Source: Pelagibacteraceae bacterium AG-426-E17
Lineage (GTDB): Bacteria; Pseudomonadota; Alphaproteobacteria; Pelagibacterales; Pelagibacteraceae
Reading direction: 5' to 3'
Length of the DNA stretch: 64,000 nucleotides
NCBI GenBank assembly: GCA_003210095.1
Contig: QCNP01000001.1
Location: forward strand, 170,001 to 234,000
The translations under genes were made by a program, and so were the position numbers. Every line of letters begins with the position of its first letter. The stretch's first letter is position 1. This document shows positions 28,915-37,940 of the stretch, piece after piece. Below the pieces are notes generated by a model. It was not told the DNA's origin and made no database searches. It saw only the letters and a program-made list of their open reading frames with translations.

Positions 28915-29504
28915 TGTTGAAAAAAATCTACTTACAGCTAATTTTAAGTTTATTAATATTATTAATCATTTTATTCACTTATTTTACATATTTCAGAAGT
29001 GACAATGAAATTAATGTTATAGAAAAAAATGATAACAAAATTTTGAAAGATACCCCTGAAAATCTTATTAGTGATTTATTATATCAATCAGAAGACAAGG
29101 ATGGAAATAAATATGAAATTAAGTCAAAAGACGGTAGTATAAAAGAAAGACCTAATCGGATTTTAATGAATAACGTTACCGCAACAGTTTTTTTAAATGA
29201 TGGTGGAAAGATACTTATTATATCAAATTCGGCAATATACAATAGTAATAACAATGATACCTTATTCGAAGGCTCTGTCAAAATGAATTATAATGACCAC
29301 ACTATAAAATCAAATTATATTGATTTATCATTCGAAGAAAATAGAGCAATCATATATGAAAACATTAATTACAATAGTAATTTATCTAAACTTAAAGCAG
29401 ATAAAATAATAGTAGATTTTGTAGAAAAGAAAGTCAAAATTCTTATGAATAATACAAATGATAAAGTGTTAGTAAAAACTATTTTAAAAAATGGCAATAA
29501 TTAA
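28914..29504 (+). CDS. lptC: LPS export periplasmic protein LptC
   Basis: LptC is a single-span inner-membrane protein that passes lipopolysaccharide to LptA. The 196-residue protein has an N-terminal membrane anchor (LILSLLILLIILFTYFTYF). A beta-jellyroll-like periplasmic part follows, with YEIKSKDGSI, NDGGKILIISNSAIYN and LFEGSVKMNYNDHTIKSNYIDLSF. Sequence similarity in this family is weak, so the position between kdsD and lptB is the main support. The usual lptA is not present between lptC and lptB. Confidence 0.82.
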   Translation: MLKKIYLQLILSLLILLIILFTYFTYFRSDNEINVIEKNDNKILKDTPENLISDLLYQSEDKDGNKYEIKSKDGSIKERPNRILMNNVTATVFLNDGGKILIISNSAIYNSNNNDTLFEGSVKMNYNDHTIKSNYIDLSFEENRAIIYENINYNSNLSKLKADKIIVDFVEKKVKILMNNTNDKVLVKTILKNGNN

Positions 29505-30267
29505 AAAATTTCGTATCAAAAGTTTTAAAAATAAAAAAACGTTATTAGAATTAAAAAATTTAAGCTTATCTTTTGGAGATAGGCAAGTTCTTGAGAACAT
29601 TAACATTGAGATAAATCAAGGGGAAATACTTGGTATGCTGGGACCAAATGGTGTTGGGAAATCTACAATATTCAACCTCATAACCGGTCTAATAAAACCA
29701 AATTCTGGAGATATATATATAAAAAATGAAAAAATAAATGATTATCCAATATTTGTAAGAACATCTAAGTTTAAAATAGGTTACGTTCCTCAGTATGGAG
29801 GTTTTTTTCACGATTTAACATTGGTAGATAATTTAAAAGCAGTGTCAGAGATTTTAATTAAAGACCCAAGAGATAGAATTGAAAAAATAAATTATTTAAT
29901 CTCTAAATTTGACCTTGGACAAATCAGCTCTATTAAAGCAAAATTTTTATCTGGTGGTCAAAAAAAAAAATTGGTCATAGCTATGGCTCTATTAGGAGAA
30001 CCAGAGTTATTACTTCTAGACGAATGTTTTGCAGCACTTGATGTAATGACTATTAAAATGTTGCAACAAATAATTGTTAATTTGCAATCTGAAAATAGAA
30101 TAACGATATGTATTTGTGATCATCAAGCTAGAGACCTGCTCACTTGTGTTGATGTTGCAATTGTATTATCTGATGGTAAGGTAATTGCAAAAGGAACGCC
30201 CTCCGAACTTGTCAAAAACCAAAATGCAATTAATGCATATTTTGGAGACTCATTTAAATTTAGTTAA
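29491..30267 (+). CDS. lptB: LPS export ABC transporter ATPase LptB
   Basis: LptB powers lipopolysaccharide extraction by LptFG. The 258-residue protein has Walker A GPNGVGKST, Q-loop region IGYVPQYGGFFHDLT, ABC signature LSGGQKKK, Walker B LLLLDECFAALD and H-loop ICDHQARDLL. The usual DEPFAG after Walker B is DECFAA here. It overlaps lptC by 14 bases and precedes aroA by 4, so translation is coupled to lptC. Confidence 0.93.
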   Translation: MAIIKKFRIKSFKNKKTLLELKNLSLSFGDRQVLENINIEINQGEILGMLGPNGVGKSTIFNLITGLIKPNSGDIYIKNEKINDYPIFVRTSKFKIGYVPQYGGFFHDLTLVDNLKAVSEILIKDPRDRIEKINYLISKFDLGQISSIKAKFLSGGQKKKLVIAMALLGEPELLLLDECFAALDVMTIKMLQQIIVNLQSENRITICICDHQARDLLTCVDVAIVLSDGKVIAKGTPSELVKNQNAINAYFGDSFKFS

Positions 30268-30271
30268 GTAA

Positions 30272-31603
30272 ATGAAAAAATTAGTTATTAGTAATAAAAT
30301 TAATAATTACAATAAAACTATATCTGTTGATGGTGACAAAAGTATATCCATTAGATCTTTGCTTTTAGGCTCACAATCTTATGGAATTTGTAAAATAAAA
30401 AATTTACCAAATTCTGAGGATGTTTTGCATACTATTAATGGATTAAGAAAACTCGGAGTAAAAATAACTTTTAATAATAACATATGTTCTATCACAGGAA
30501 ATGGACTAGGAAGTTTCAAAATCAATAATAAAGTTACTATTGATGCTGGAAACTCAGGTACATTTGCAAGACTTTTGTTAGGTTTATTAATTAAAGGAAC
30601 GCATAAAGTTAAATTGATAGGTGACAAAAGTTTATCAAGAAGAGATTTCCTGAGAATTAGTGAACCCTTGCAAAAATTTGGTTCTAGTTTCAATTTAAAT
30701 AAAAAAGGTGGATTGCCAATTGAAATTCACGCTACTGAATTAATCAAACCAATTCAATACAAAGAGACCAGAGGTTCTGCACAGTGTAAAAGTTCTGTTA
30801 TGCTCGCAGCTTTAAATTCGCCGGGTAACACTATTATAGAGGCTAAAAAATCAAGGGATCACACAGAGCTATTTTTTAAATATCTTAAACTCCCAATCAA
30901 AATAAAAAGGAAAAAAGATTTTGATATAATCCATATTAAAGGAGAAAAACAGTTTCGTTCTTTCAAATATCAAATCCCGGGTGATATTAGTTCAAGTTCA
31001 TTCTTCGTAGTATTAACCATTTTGTCGAAAAAGTCAGAACTTAAAATTAAAAATGTAAATGTTAATCCGTCACGAATCGGTTTTATCAAAATAATTAATA
31101 AAATGGGAGGAAAAGTAAGAATAAAAAATAAGAGAAAAGTTTATGGAGAGTATGTTGCTGATTTACATATTAAAAGTCAAAAAAAAATTAAATCTATTAA
31201 TTGCCCAGTAAAATTTAATAGTAATGCTATAGACGAATTTTTGATTATTTTTTTATTGGCATCAAAAGCTAAGGGTGTTTCTAAATTTTCAAATCTTGGT
31301 GAGCTTAACAAAAAAGAAAGTCCAAGGTTAAAATTGGGCTCAAATATCCTAAATATGATGGGCATAAAGACAGTTTTAAAAGATAATACTTTGAAAATAT
31401 ACGGAAACCCTAACCTAAAAATAAAAAAAGAAATTAAAATAAAAAACTACTACAAAGACCACAGAATATTTATGACATCTGTCATCGGGGGGTTGGTTCT
31501 TGGCGGTAAATGGACTATTCACGATGTAAATTCTTATAAAAGTTCTTTTCCATCTTTTATGAATATTCTTCGTAAAATAGGCTTTAATGCTTCATATAAA
31601 TAG
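30272..31603 (+). CDS. aroA: 3-phosphoshikimate 1-carboxyvinyltransferase (EPSP synthase)
   Basis: AroA joins shikimate 3-phosphate and PEP in the chorismate pathway. The 443-residue protein has DGDKSISIRSLLLGS, DAGNSGTFARLLLGLL (class II-like NSGT), LSRRDFLRISEPLQKFG, GSAQCKSSVMLAAL and the C-terminal YKDHRIFMTSVIGGL. It feeds the trp and phe genes in this window. The gap to rpsA is 80 bases, and cytidylate kinase, which usually separates them, is absent. Confidence 0.96.
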   Translation: MKKLVISNKINNYNKTISVDGDKSISIRSLLLGSQSYGICKIKNLPNSEDVLHTINGLRKLGVKITFNNNICSITGNGLGSFKINNKVTIDAGNSGTFARLLLGLLIKGTHKVKLIGDKSLSRRDFLRISEPLQKFGSSFNLNKKGGLPIEIHATELIKPIQYKETRGSAQCKSSVMLAALNSPGNTIIEAKKSRDHTELFFKYLKLPIKIKRKKDFDIIHIKGEKQFRSFKYQIPGDISSSSFFVVLTILSKKSELKIKNVNVNPSRIGFIKIINKMGGKVRIKNKRKVYGEYVADLHIKSQKKIKSINCPVKFNSNAIDEFLIIFLLASKAKGVSKFSNLGELNKKESPRLKLGSNILNMMGIKTVLKDNTLKIYGNPNLKIKKEIKIKNYYKDHRIFMTSVIGGLVLGGKWTIHDVNSYKSSFPSFMNILRKIGFNASYK

Positions 31604-31683
31604 AAAAGACCCTATAAGCAAAATAAATAATCTTGATTAATATAACAATTTTATCTAAAACCTCTAAAAAATAAAAACTATTA

Positions 31684-33411
31684 ATGGAAATTTATAAAGA
31701 AAGTAATTCATCGGCTTCAAAAGAATTTGAGAAATTGTTAGATAATCAGATTTCTAAAACAAAGAATTTAGTTGAAGGAAAAATCATAGAGGGAACTGTT
31801 ACTAAAATTGGTGAAAAATACATATTCCTTTTTATTGAAGGATTAAAGTCTGAACCGGTTGTAGATATAAATGAATTGAAAACTTTAGGACAAAGTGAAA
31901 AAGTTAAAATTGGGGAAAAAATTCAAGTTTTATTAGAGAGGATTGAAGATAAAAATGGTGAAGTTATTGTTTCAGCAAGTAAAGCTCAAAAAATTAAAGG
32001 ATGGGATATCTTAGTTAAAGCGTTCGAAAATAATCAACCTATAATGGGAAAGATAACTAGCAAATGTAAAGGAGGTGTAATAGTTGAACATATTGAAACT
32101 GGTTCTTTAATGTTTTGCCCAGGATCACAAATTTCTGATACCCCTCTAAAAGATATCTCTCATTTAATGAATGAACCTCAAAAATTTGCTTTAATAAAAA
32201 TGGATAAAGTAAGAGGAAATGCGTGTGTATCTAGACGTCAAATTATTTCAACAAACAAAAAAGAAGATAAATCTAAAATAGTTGAAAAATATAAGGTTGG
32301 GCAAATTATTAAAAATGCTGTTGTTAAAGGCTATAGTTCATTTGGATGTTTCTTTAATGTAAATAATGAATTAGATTGTTTAGTACATCTACAAGAAATA
32401 AGCTATTCAAGAGTAAACCATCCGGAAGAAGTATTTAACATTGGAGATAAACACGATTTATTGGTCATATCAGTTGATAAAGACAAACTGCAAATTGGAT
32501 GCTCGATAAAACAATTATCTCCTGACCCGTTCGAAAAAATTACTAATTATGAATTAAATAAAAAGTATGATGTCAAAGTAATTAAACTTATGGACTTTGG
32601 TGCCTTTTGTGAACTAGAACCAGGTTTAACTACGTTATTACATTCTAGCGAAATAAGCTGGACTAGAAAAAATGTATCCCCAAAAAAGTTTTTTAAAGTT
32701 GGAGATAACATAAGCTGTATAATAACAGAAATAGACAAAGAAAAAAGAAGAATAGCAATATCTTACAGGCTAACATCTGAAAATCCATATGATGCACTTG
32801 AAAAAAATCATCCTGTTGGAAGTGAAATAAATGGTTCTATTAGCAGTATGAATGATTATGCAATTTATTTAAAATTAGATAACTACGAAATTGATGCATT
32901 TCTTCACTTTAATGATTTAAGCTATACGGAAAATCCAGAGGAAGCATCAAAAAAATACAAACTAAAAGATAAACTAAAAGTAAAAATACTTGAAATTAAA
33001 AAAGATTCTCAAAAAGTGAGGGTTGGCTTAAAACAAACTATGAAGGATCCATTTGATTATTTTAAAGATAAAAAGATTAATGATACAATTACTGTTAAAG
33101 TTATTTCATCAGATAATAAAGGTTTAAAAGTTCAGCCAGAGGGGTCTGATATTACGCTTATGATAAAAAAATCCCAGATTGCACTTTCGTCTTCTGATGC
33201 AAGACCCTCTAGATTCGTTGGAGGTGAAAGGATAGATGCTGCAATTGCTGAAATAAATCTTGAAAAAAGAAAAGTAAATTTAAGTATTAAACTTCTTGAA
33301 GAAATTCATAACAAAGAGGCAGTTTCAAAATTTAGCTCACCTTTATCTGGAAAAAACTTACCTTTTTCATCATTGTCTGATAAGCTAAAATCAAAAAAAG
33401 AAAAAAAATAG
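31684..33411 (+). CDS. rpsA: 30S ribosomal protein S1
   Basis: S1 binds mRNA leaders on the 30S subunit. The 575-residue protein contains about six S1 repeats, with recognisable copies at GQIIKNAVVKGYSSFGCFFNVN, YDVKVIKLMDFGAFCELEPG, and GSEINGSISSMNDYAIYLKL. The first repeats are divergent, as is typical. It follows aroA after 80 bases with no clear terminator, and is followed by ihfB after 14 bases. Confidence 0.95.
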   Translation: MEIYKESNSSASKEFEKLLDNQISKTKNLVEGKIIEGTVTKIGEKYIFLFIEGLKSEPVVDINELKTLGQSEKVKIGEKIQVLLERIEDKNGEVIVSASKAQKIKGWDILVKAFENNQPIMGKITSKCKGGVIVEHIETGSLMFCPGSQISDTPLKDISHLMNEPQKFALIKMDKVRGNACVSRRQIISTNKKEDKSKIVEKYKVGQIIKNAVVKGYSSFGCFFNVNNELDCLVHLQEISYSRVNHPEEVFNIGDKHDLLVISVDKDKLQIGCSIKQLSPDPFEKITNYELNKKYDVKVIKLMDFGAFCELEPGLTTLLHSSEISWTRKNVSPKKFFKVGDNISCIITEIDKEKRRIAISYRLTSENPYDALEKNHPVGSEINGSISSMNDYAIYLKLDNYEIDAFLHFNDLSYTENPEEASKKYKLKDKLKVKILEIKKDSQKVRVGLKQTMKDPFDYFKDKKINDTITVKVISSDNKGLKVQPEGSDITLMIKKSQIALSSSDARPSRFVGGERIDAAIAEINLEKRKVNLSIKLLEEIHNKEAVSKFSSPLSGKNLPFSSLSDKLKSKKEKK

Positions 33412-33425
33412 TACTTTGAACTAAA

Positions 33426-33716
33426 TTGGCAGTATCGAAATCAGATATATTAAAAGAAATTTCAAGAAGCTATCCTAATTTATTAAAGAAAGATTTATTA
33501 AAATTTATTGATGTATTTTTAGATGAAATTAGAACTGCATTAAAAAAAGGTGAAAGAGTTGAGCTAAGAGGATGGGGGGTTTTTTTTGCCAAAAAACAGA
33601 TTAGTAGAAATTCAAGAAACCCTAAAACTGGTCAAATTATTTTTACTCCTGAAAAAAAAAGTATTAACTATAAAATGAGCAAAGAATTATTTAAAAAAAT
33701 AAATGAACAAAATTAA
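33426..33716 (+). CDS. ihfB: Integration host factor beta subunit (HU/IHF family)
   Basis: This is a 96-residue DNA-bending protein. It has the family pattern FFAKKQISRNSRNPKTGQIIFTPEKKSINYKMSKEL, including the minor-groove-intercalating RNPKTG arm. A position after rpsA is conserved for ihfB. No ATG is available; translation appears to start at the TTG at 33426 (ttg gca gta tcg). It overlaps pyrF by 14 bases. IHF-beta rather than HU rests on context and the WGVFF segment. Confidence 0.88.
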   Translation: MAVSKSDILKEISRSYPNLLKKDLLKFIDVFLDEIRTALKKGERVELRGWGVFFAKKQISRNSRNPKTGQIIFTPEKKSINYKMSKELFKKINEQN

Positions 33717-34380
33717 AAAAGTTTTTGTAGCAGTTGATACACAAAATTCAAAAAGAGCTAAATATATAATTAAACTGACTAAAGTAAAAAACTTAAAAAT
33801 AGGGTATAAATTTGGCTTAGAGTTTTTAAATTCTAAAAATGGGAGGAGCTTTATATCAAAAATTAAAAAAGAAACAATTTTCATTGACTTAAAACTTAAT
33901 GACATTCCAAATACAATGAAATCAACTTTACTTGCCTTGAGAGATCTAAAAATCAATTACTTCACAGTACATATATCTTCAGGTCTAAAAGCACTTCAAG
34001 AAGTTAAGAAAATAGCTAATAAAACTAAAATTGTTGGTGTGACAACCTTAACCTCTTTAAATAATCGTGATTTAAATGATATAGGATTCTCAACTACCTT
34101 AAATAATATAATTACAAAACAATCTAAATTAGCACAAAAAGCAAAACTAGATGCGTTGGTCTGTAGTCCAAGGGAAGTAAAAATTGCAAAAAAGTTTTTT
34201 AAAAAGGAAATAATAACACCTGGTATAAGAATTGGTGGTGATTACAATGATCAAAAAAGAGTTATGTCACCAAAAGATGCGTTTAAAAGTGGAAGTGACT
34301 GGCTAGTTATTGGTAGGGATATTACTAAAGGTAATATAAAAAAGAATATAAAAAAATTATTACATCATCTTAAAAGTTAA
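33703..34380 (+). CDS. pyrF: Orotidine 5'-phosphate decarboxylase
   Basis: PyrF makes UMP in the last step of de novo pyrimidine synthesis. The 225-residue protein has the start VFVAVDTQN, the catalytic DxKxxD motif IDLKLNDIPNT, and PGIRIGGDYNDQKRV and WLVIGRDITKG phosphate-binding segments. It overlaps ihfB by 14 bases, and its stop overlaps the trpF start by one (TAATG). Confidence 0.95.
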   Translation: MNKIKKVFVAVDTQNSKRAKYIIKLTKVKNLKIGYKFGLEFLNSKNGRSFISKIKKETIFIDLKLNDIPNTMKSTLLALRDLKINYFTVHISSGLKALQEVKKIANKTKIVGVTTLTSLNNRDLNDIGFSTTLNNIITKQSKLAQKAKLDALVCSPREVKIAKKFFKKEIITPGIRIGGDYNDQKRVMSPKDAFKSGSDWLVIGRDITKGNIKKNIKKLLHHLKS

Positions 34381-34997
34381 TGGACTCAAAAATTTGTGGA
34401 GTTAAAGATATTTGTACTTTAAGTTATATTTTAAATCATAAATTTCCTCCTAAATTTATTGGATTTATAACTAATTATCCAAAATCAAAAAGAAATTTAA
34501 ATATTCAAACTTTAAGAGCGTTAACTAAAAAGAAAAGGGCTAATATAAATTACGTATCTGTATTAGTAAGACCTGATGACAAAATATTAGAAAAAATAAA
34601 AAATTTGAATTTTAAATATTATCAACTTTACGACGTTAAACCGAATAGAGCTTATTTTATAAAAAAAAAATATAGAAAAAAAATTATAAGTGTTATCACT
34701 GTAAAAAAAACTAGCGATGTAAAAAAATATAAATTGTATTTAAAAATTGCTGACATTATATTGTTTGATGGAAAGGGTTATGAAAAATCAATTGGGTTTA
34801 ACCACAATTATTTAAAAGGTGTACCTAGATCATTTAAATCTATGCTTGCTGGTAATATAAAATTCAATGATAATCTTGATAAATTTTCAAAAATAACTGA
34901 TATTATAGATATATCAGGAAGTTTGGAAACGTCTGGAAAAAAAGATAGATCAAAAATTGACATATTTTTAAAAAATATAAATAAAATTAGAAAATGA
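34380..34997 (+). CDS. trpF: Phosphoribosylanthranilate isomerase (divergent)
   Basis: TrpF isomerises phosphoribosylanthranilate in tryptophan synthesis. The 205-residue protein has the N-terminal KICGVKD with the catalytic cysteine, a strand ADIILFDGKGYEKSIGF where the catalytic aspartate lies, and the phosphate-binding ISGSLETSGKKDRSKI. The middle is divergent and Lys-rich. The position directly before trpB and trpA with a 4-base overlap makes the assignment firm. Confidence 0.9.
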   Translation: MDSKICGVKDICTLSYILNHKFPPKFIGFITNYPKSKRNLNIQTLRALTKKKRANINYVSVLVRPDDKILEKIKNLNFKYYQLYDVKPNRAYFIKKKYRKKIISVITVKKTSDVKKYKLYLKIADIILFDGKGYEKSIGFNHNYLKGVPRSFKSMLAGNIKFNDNLDKFSKITDIIDISGSLETSGKKDRSKIDIFLKNINKIRK

Positions 34998-36217
34998 AAA
35001 TAAGAAAAAATATTCCCTTAATTGACCAACATGATAAATATGGGTTTTGGGGAGGAAAATTTGGTGGCAATTACGTTCCAGAAACTTTAAAAAAACCAAT
35101 TGAGGATCTTGCTTCTAACTTTAGCAAACTTAGAAAAAATAAAAGTTTTACTAAAAAAAAAAATTATTATTTTAAAAATTATGTGGGTGCGCCAACAAGG
35201 TTTATAAAACTAAATAATTTATCTAGAAATTTAAATGGAGCACAAATATGGGCTAAAGTAGTTTCAGACGCTAATGGTGGTGCACATAAAATATATAACG
35301 CCGTTGTGCATGCACTTATCTGCAAATACATGGGTAAAAAATATATCGTAGGAGACACAGGGGCAGGTTATGCTGGTAAAATGCTTAGCATGGCTGCAAA
35401 AAAATTTGGTCTTAAATGTAAAATATTTATGGGCGCAAAAGATATAAAAAGACAAAAACCCAACTGTGACGCAATAAGAAAAAATGGAGCTGAAATAGTG
35501 CCTGTTTTTACAGGAAGTCAAACGCTGGTCGATGCAGTGAGTGAGTGTATGAGGTATTGGGTATCAAATTGTGATACAACCCATATGTGTGTAGGATCAA
35601 CTGTTGGGCCTAATATTTTTGTAAAAATTTGTGGATATAGTACTTCACAAATATCAAAAGAACTTAAATTTCAATTAATAAACACTTTTAAAAAAATTCC
35701 AAAAAAAATTAAACTAATTAACTGTGTAGGTGGTGGAAGTTCTGCATACGGATTTTGGAGTGAATTCATTGACTATCCTAAATCACAAATTGAACTAATT
35801 GGTGTTGAAGCAGGAGGTCCAAAAAATTCAAAACTTCATGCAGCTCCTCTTACCCATAATGCAAAATTAGGAATACTACATGGGGCAGCATCTTACGTTT
35901 GCCAGAATAAAGAGGGCCAAATTAAGGAAACCGATTCAATTAGTGCTGGATTAGACTACCCAGGTGTAAGTCCTATTCATTGTTTTTTAAAAGATACAAG
36001 AAGGGCGAGATATACATCTGTGACTGATGAAGATGCGTTAAAAGCATACAAGATTGTTAGAAAATTTGAAAATTTGAACCCTAGCCTTGAACCTAGTCAT
36101 GCATTTGCAGAGGCAATTAAAATAGCACCAAAACTCAGTAAAGATACAATAATAATTGTAAACTCATGTGGAGATGCAATTAAGGATCGAGATATTTTAA
36201 AAAAATTTAATTTATGA
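34994..36217 (+). CDS. trpB: Tryptophan synthase beta chain
   Basis: TrpB joins indole and serine using PLP. The 407-residue protein has GFWGGKFGGNYVPETL, the GKRRIVGDTGAGYAG-type loop (KKYIVGDTGAGYAGKML; the usual ETGAGQHG is changed) and INCVGGGSSAYGFW phosphate loop. The PLP region VSDANGGAHKIYNAV resembles the usual ELNHTGAHKINN, with the lysine preserved. It overlaps trpF and trpA by 4 bases each, in a trpFBA unit. Confidence 0.95.
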   Translation: MKIRKNIPLIDQHDKYGFWGGKFGGNYVPETLKKPIEDLASNFSKLRKNKSFTKKKNYYFKNYVGAPTRFIKLNNLSRNLNGAQIWAKVVSDANGGAHKIYNAVVHALICKYMGKKYIVGDTGAGYAGKMLSMAAKKFGLKCKIFMGAKDIKRQKPNCDAIRKNGAEIVPVFTGSQTLVDAVSECMRYWVSNCDTTHMCVGSTVGPNIFVKICGYSTSQISKELKFQLINTFKKIPKKIKLINCVGGGSSAYGFWSEFIDYPKSQIELIGVEAGGPKNSKLHAAPLTHNAKLGILHGAASYVCQNKEGQIKETDSISAGLDYPGVSPIHCFLKDTRRARYTSVTDEDALKAYKIVRKFENLNPSLEPSHAFAEAIKIAPKLSKDTIIIVNSCGDAIKDRDILKKFNL

Positions 36218-37014
36218 AAAATTTAATCAGTCAAGCATTTACACAAGCAAAAAATCAGAGAAGACCTGCCCTTATTACCTATACAGTAGCAGGTGATAAT
36301 ACCAAAAAAAATTCACTGGAAATACTAAATTCTATTTCAAAACAAGTTGATATATGCGAGATAGGTTTTCCGCATAACACTCCAATCGCTGATGGAGGAC
36401 AAATTCAAACAAGTTCATATAGAGCGTTAAAAAATGGCATTAAAATTAATGATGTTTTTAAAATAGTTAAAAATTTTAAGAGAACAAAAAAAACTAAGCC
36501 AGTGATATTAATGGGATATTATAATATGGTTTTTCAGTTTGGTGAGATACGTTTTTTAGAAAAATGTAAAAAATCTGGAGTAGACGGCATTATAATAGTT
36601 GATTTGCCATGGCCCGAAAATAAAAAATTTTCCAAAAAATGTAAAAAAAGAGGCATTTGCTTTATTCAATTAATAGCCCCAACTACAGATAAAAAACGTT
36701 TAAAAAATATCATTAAAGATTCACATGATATGATATATTATATAAGCATGTTATCGACAACTGGAGGAAAGTTAAAAGTTTCTACTAACAAGATTCTAAA
36801 AAATTATTCCATGATAAAAAAAATTAATAAAGCTAAAAATTGTGTAATTGGTTTTGGTATTACCAAAAAAAATATATCAAAATTGAAAAAAGCAGATGGC
36901 CTAGTTGTTGGTAGTGCCATTTGCAGCGAAATAACTAATAGTTTAAAAAAAAAACAAAATATTGTCACAAATGTAAGTAAACTAGTAATGAATTTAAAAA
37001 TGAAAATTTTATGA
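36214..37014 (+). CDS. trpA: Tryptophan synthase alpha chain
   Basis: TrpA releases indole from indole-3-glycerol phosphate and channels it to TrpB. The 266-residue protein has ALITYTVAGD, the catalytic glutamate in DICEIGFPHNTPIADGG (usually ELGxPFSDPxADGP, so divergent), GVDGIIIVDLPWPE, and APTTDKKRLKNI. VIGFGITKKNISKLKKADGLVVGSAIC also fits. It overlaps trpB and accD by 4 bases. Confidence 0.95.
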   Translation: MKNLISQAFTQAKNQRRPALITYTVAGDNTKKNSLEILNSISKQVDICEIGFPHNTPIADGGQIQTSSYRALKNGIKINDVFKIVKNFKRTKKTKPVILMGYYNMVFQFGEIRFLEKCKKSGVDGIIIVDLPWPENKKFSKKCKKRGICFIQLIAPTTDKKRLKNIIKDSHDMIYYISMLSTTGGKLKVSTNKILKNYSMIKKINKAKNCVIGFGITKKNISKLKKADGLVVGSAICSEITNSLKKKQNIVTNVSKLVMNLKMKIL

Positions 37015-37940
37015 ATTGGTTAAAAAAAACTTTAAAGTTTGGCGAAAAAATAAAAAGATTAATTAAAAAAAGGCCATCTAAAGTAGATATACAAAATAGT
37101 GAATGGACTTCTTGTTGCAAGGGACCAATACTTAAAAAAGACTTAGAGGAAAATTTGTGGGTTTGCGACATATGTAATAAACATCATAGAATAGATTGTA
37201 AACAAAGATTTGATATTTTTTTTGGAAAAAATAATTATGAGATTTTAAAAACACCTACTCCTTCAGACGATCCTTTGGAATTTGTAGACTCTGGGCCTTA
37301 TATAAATAAACTTAGCAAAGCTAGAAAAACTACCGGTCAAAATTGTGCAGTTATGATTGCTAAGGGGAAGATAAATAATATTAATGTTACAGTTGGTGCG
37401 GTTAATTTTTTTTTTATGGGAGGTTCTATTGCAACAAGTGAAGGTGAAGCAATTATTTATGGAATTCAAAGTGCAATAGATAATAAAACACCATTTATTA
37501 TGTTTACATGTGGAGGCGGTCAAAGAATGCATGAAAGTCCTTTAGCTCTTGCACAGATGACTAGAACCACACTTGCAATAAATGAATTAAAAAAAAATAA
37601 TTTGCCTTACATAGTTTGTTTTACTGATCCTACTGCAGGTGGAATCACTGCATCCTTTGCAATGCTTGGGGACATCCAAATCTCTGAACCTGGTTGCCTA
37701 ATTGCATTTGCAGGTCGTAGAGTTATAGAAGGAACAGTAAAAGAAGAGCTGCCTGAAAATTTTCAAAAAGCAGAGCACGTACAATCTTGCGGTTTTGTTG
37801 ATTCTATTGTGCATAGAAAAGAACTTACAAATAGTATTGGAATGTTAATCTCTATATTGCTTAAGAACCAATCTGAGGTAAATAGTGATATAAACAATGA
37901 GACTCAAGGAAATAATATCCAAGATAGAGAAGCGTCATAG
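37011..37940 (+). CDS. accD: Acetyl-CoA carboxylase carboxyltransferase beta subunit
   Basis: AccD forms the carboxyltransferase with AccA. The 309-residue protein has an N-terminal zinc-ribbon region WTSCCKGPILKKDLEENLWVCDIC. The first cysteine pair is adjacent rather than CxxC. A crotonase-fold domain follows (FMGGSIATSEGEAI, FTCGGGQRMHES, DPTAGGITASFAMLGD, FAGRRVIEGTV). The trpFBA-accD-folC order is common in alphaproteobacteria. It overlaps trpA by 4 bases and folC by 44. Confidence 0.95.
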   Translation: MNWLKKTLKFGEKIKRLIKKRPSKVDIQNSEWTSCCKGPILKKDLEENLWVCDICNKHHRIDCKQRFDIFFGKNNYEILKTPTPSDDPLEFVDSGPYINKLSKARKTTGQNCAVMIAKGKINNINVTVGAVNFFFMGGSIATSEGEAIIYGIQSAIDNKTPFIMFTCGGGQRMHESPLALAQMTRTTLAINELKKNNLPYIVCFTDPTAGGITASFAMLGDIQISEPGCLIAFAGRRVIEGTVKEELPENFQKAEHVQSCGFVDSIVHRKELTNSIGMLISILLKNQSEVNSDINNETQGNNIQDREAS

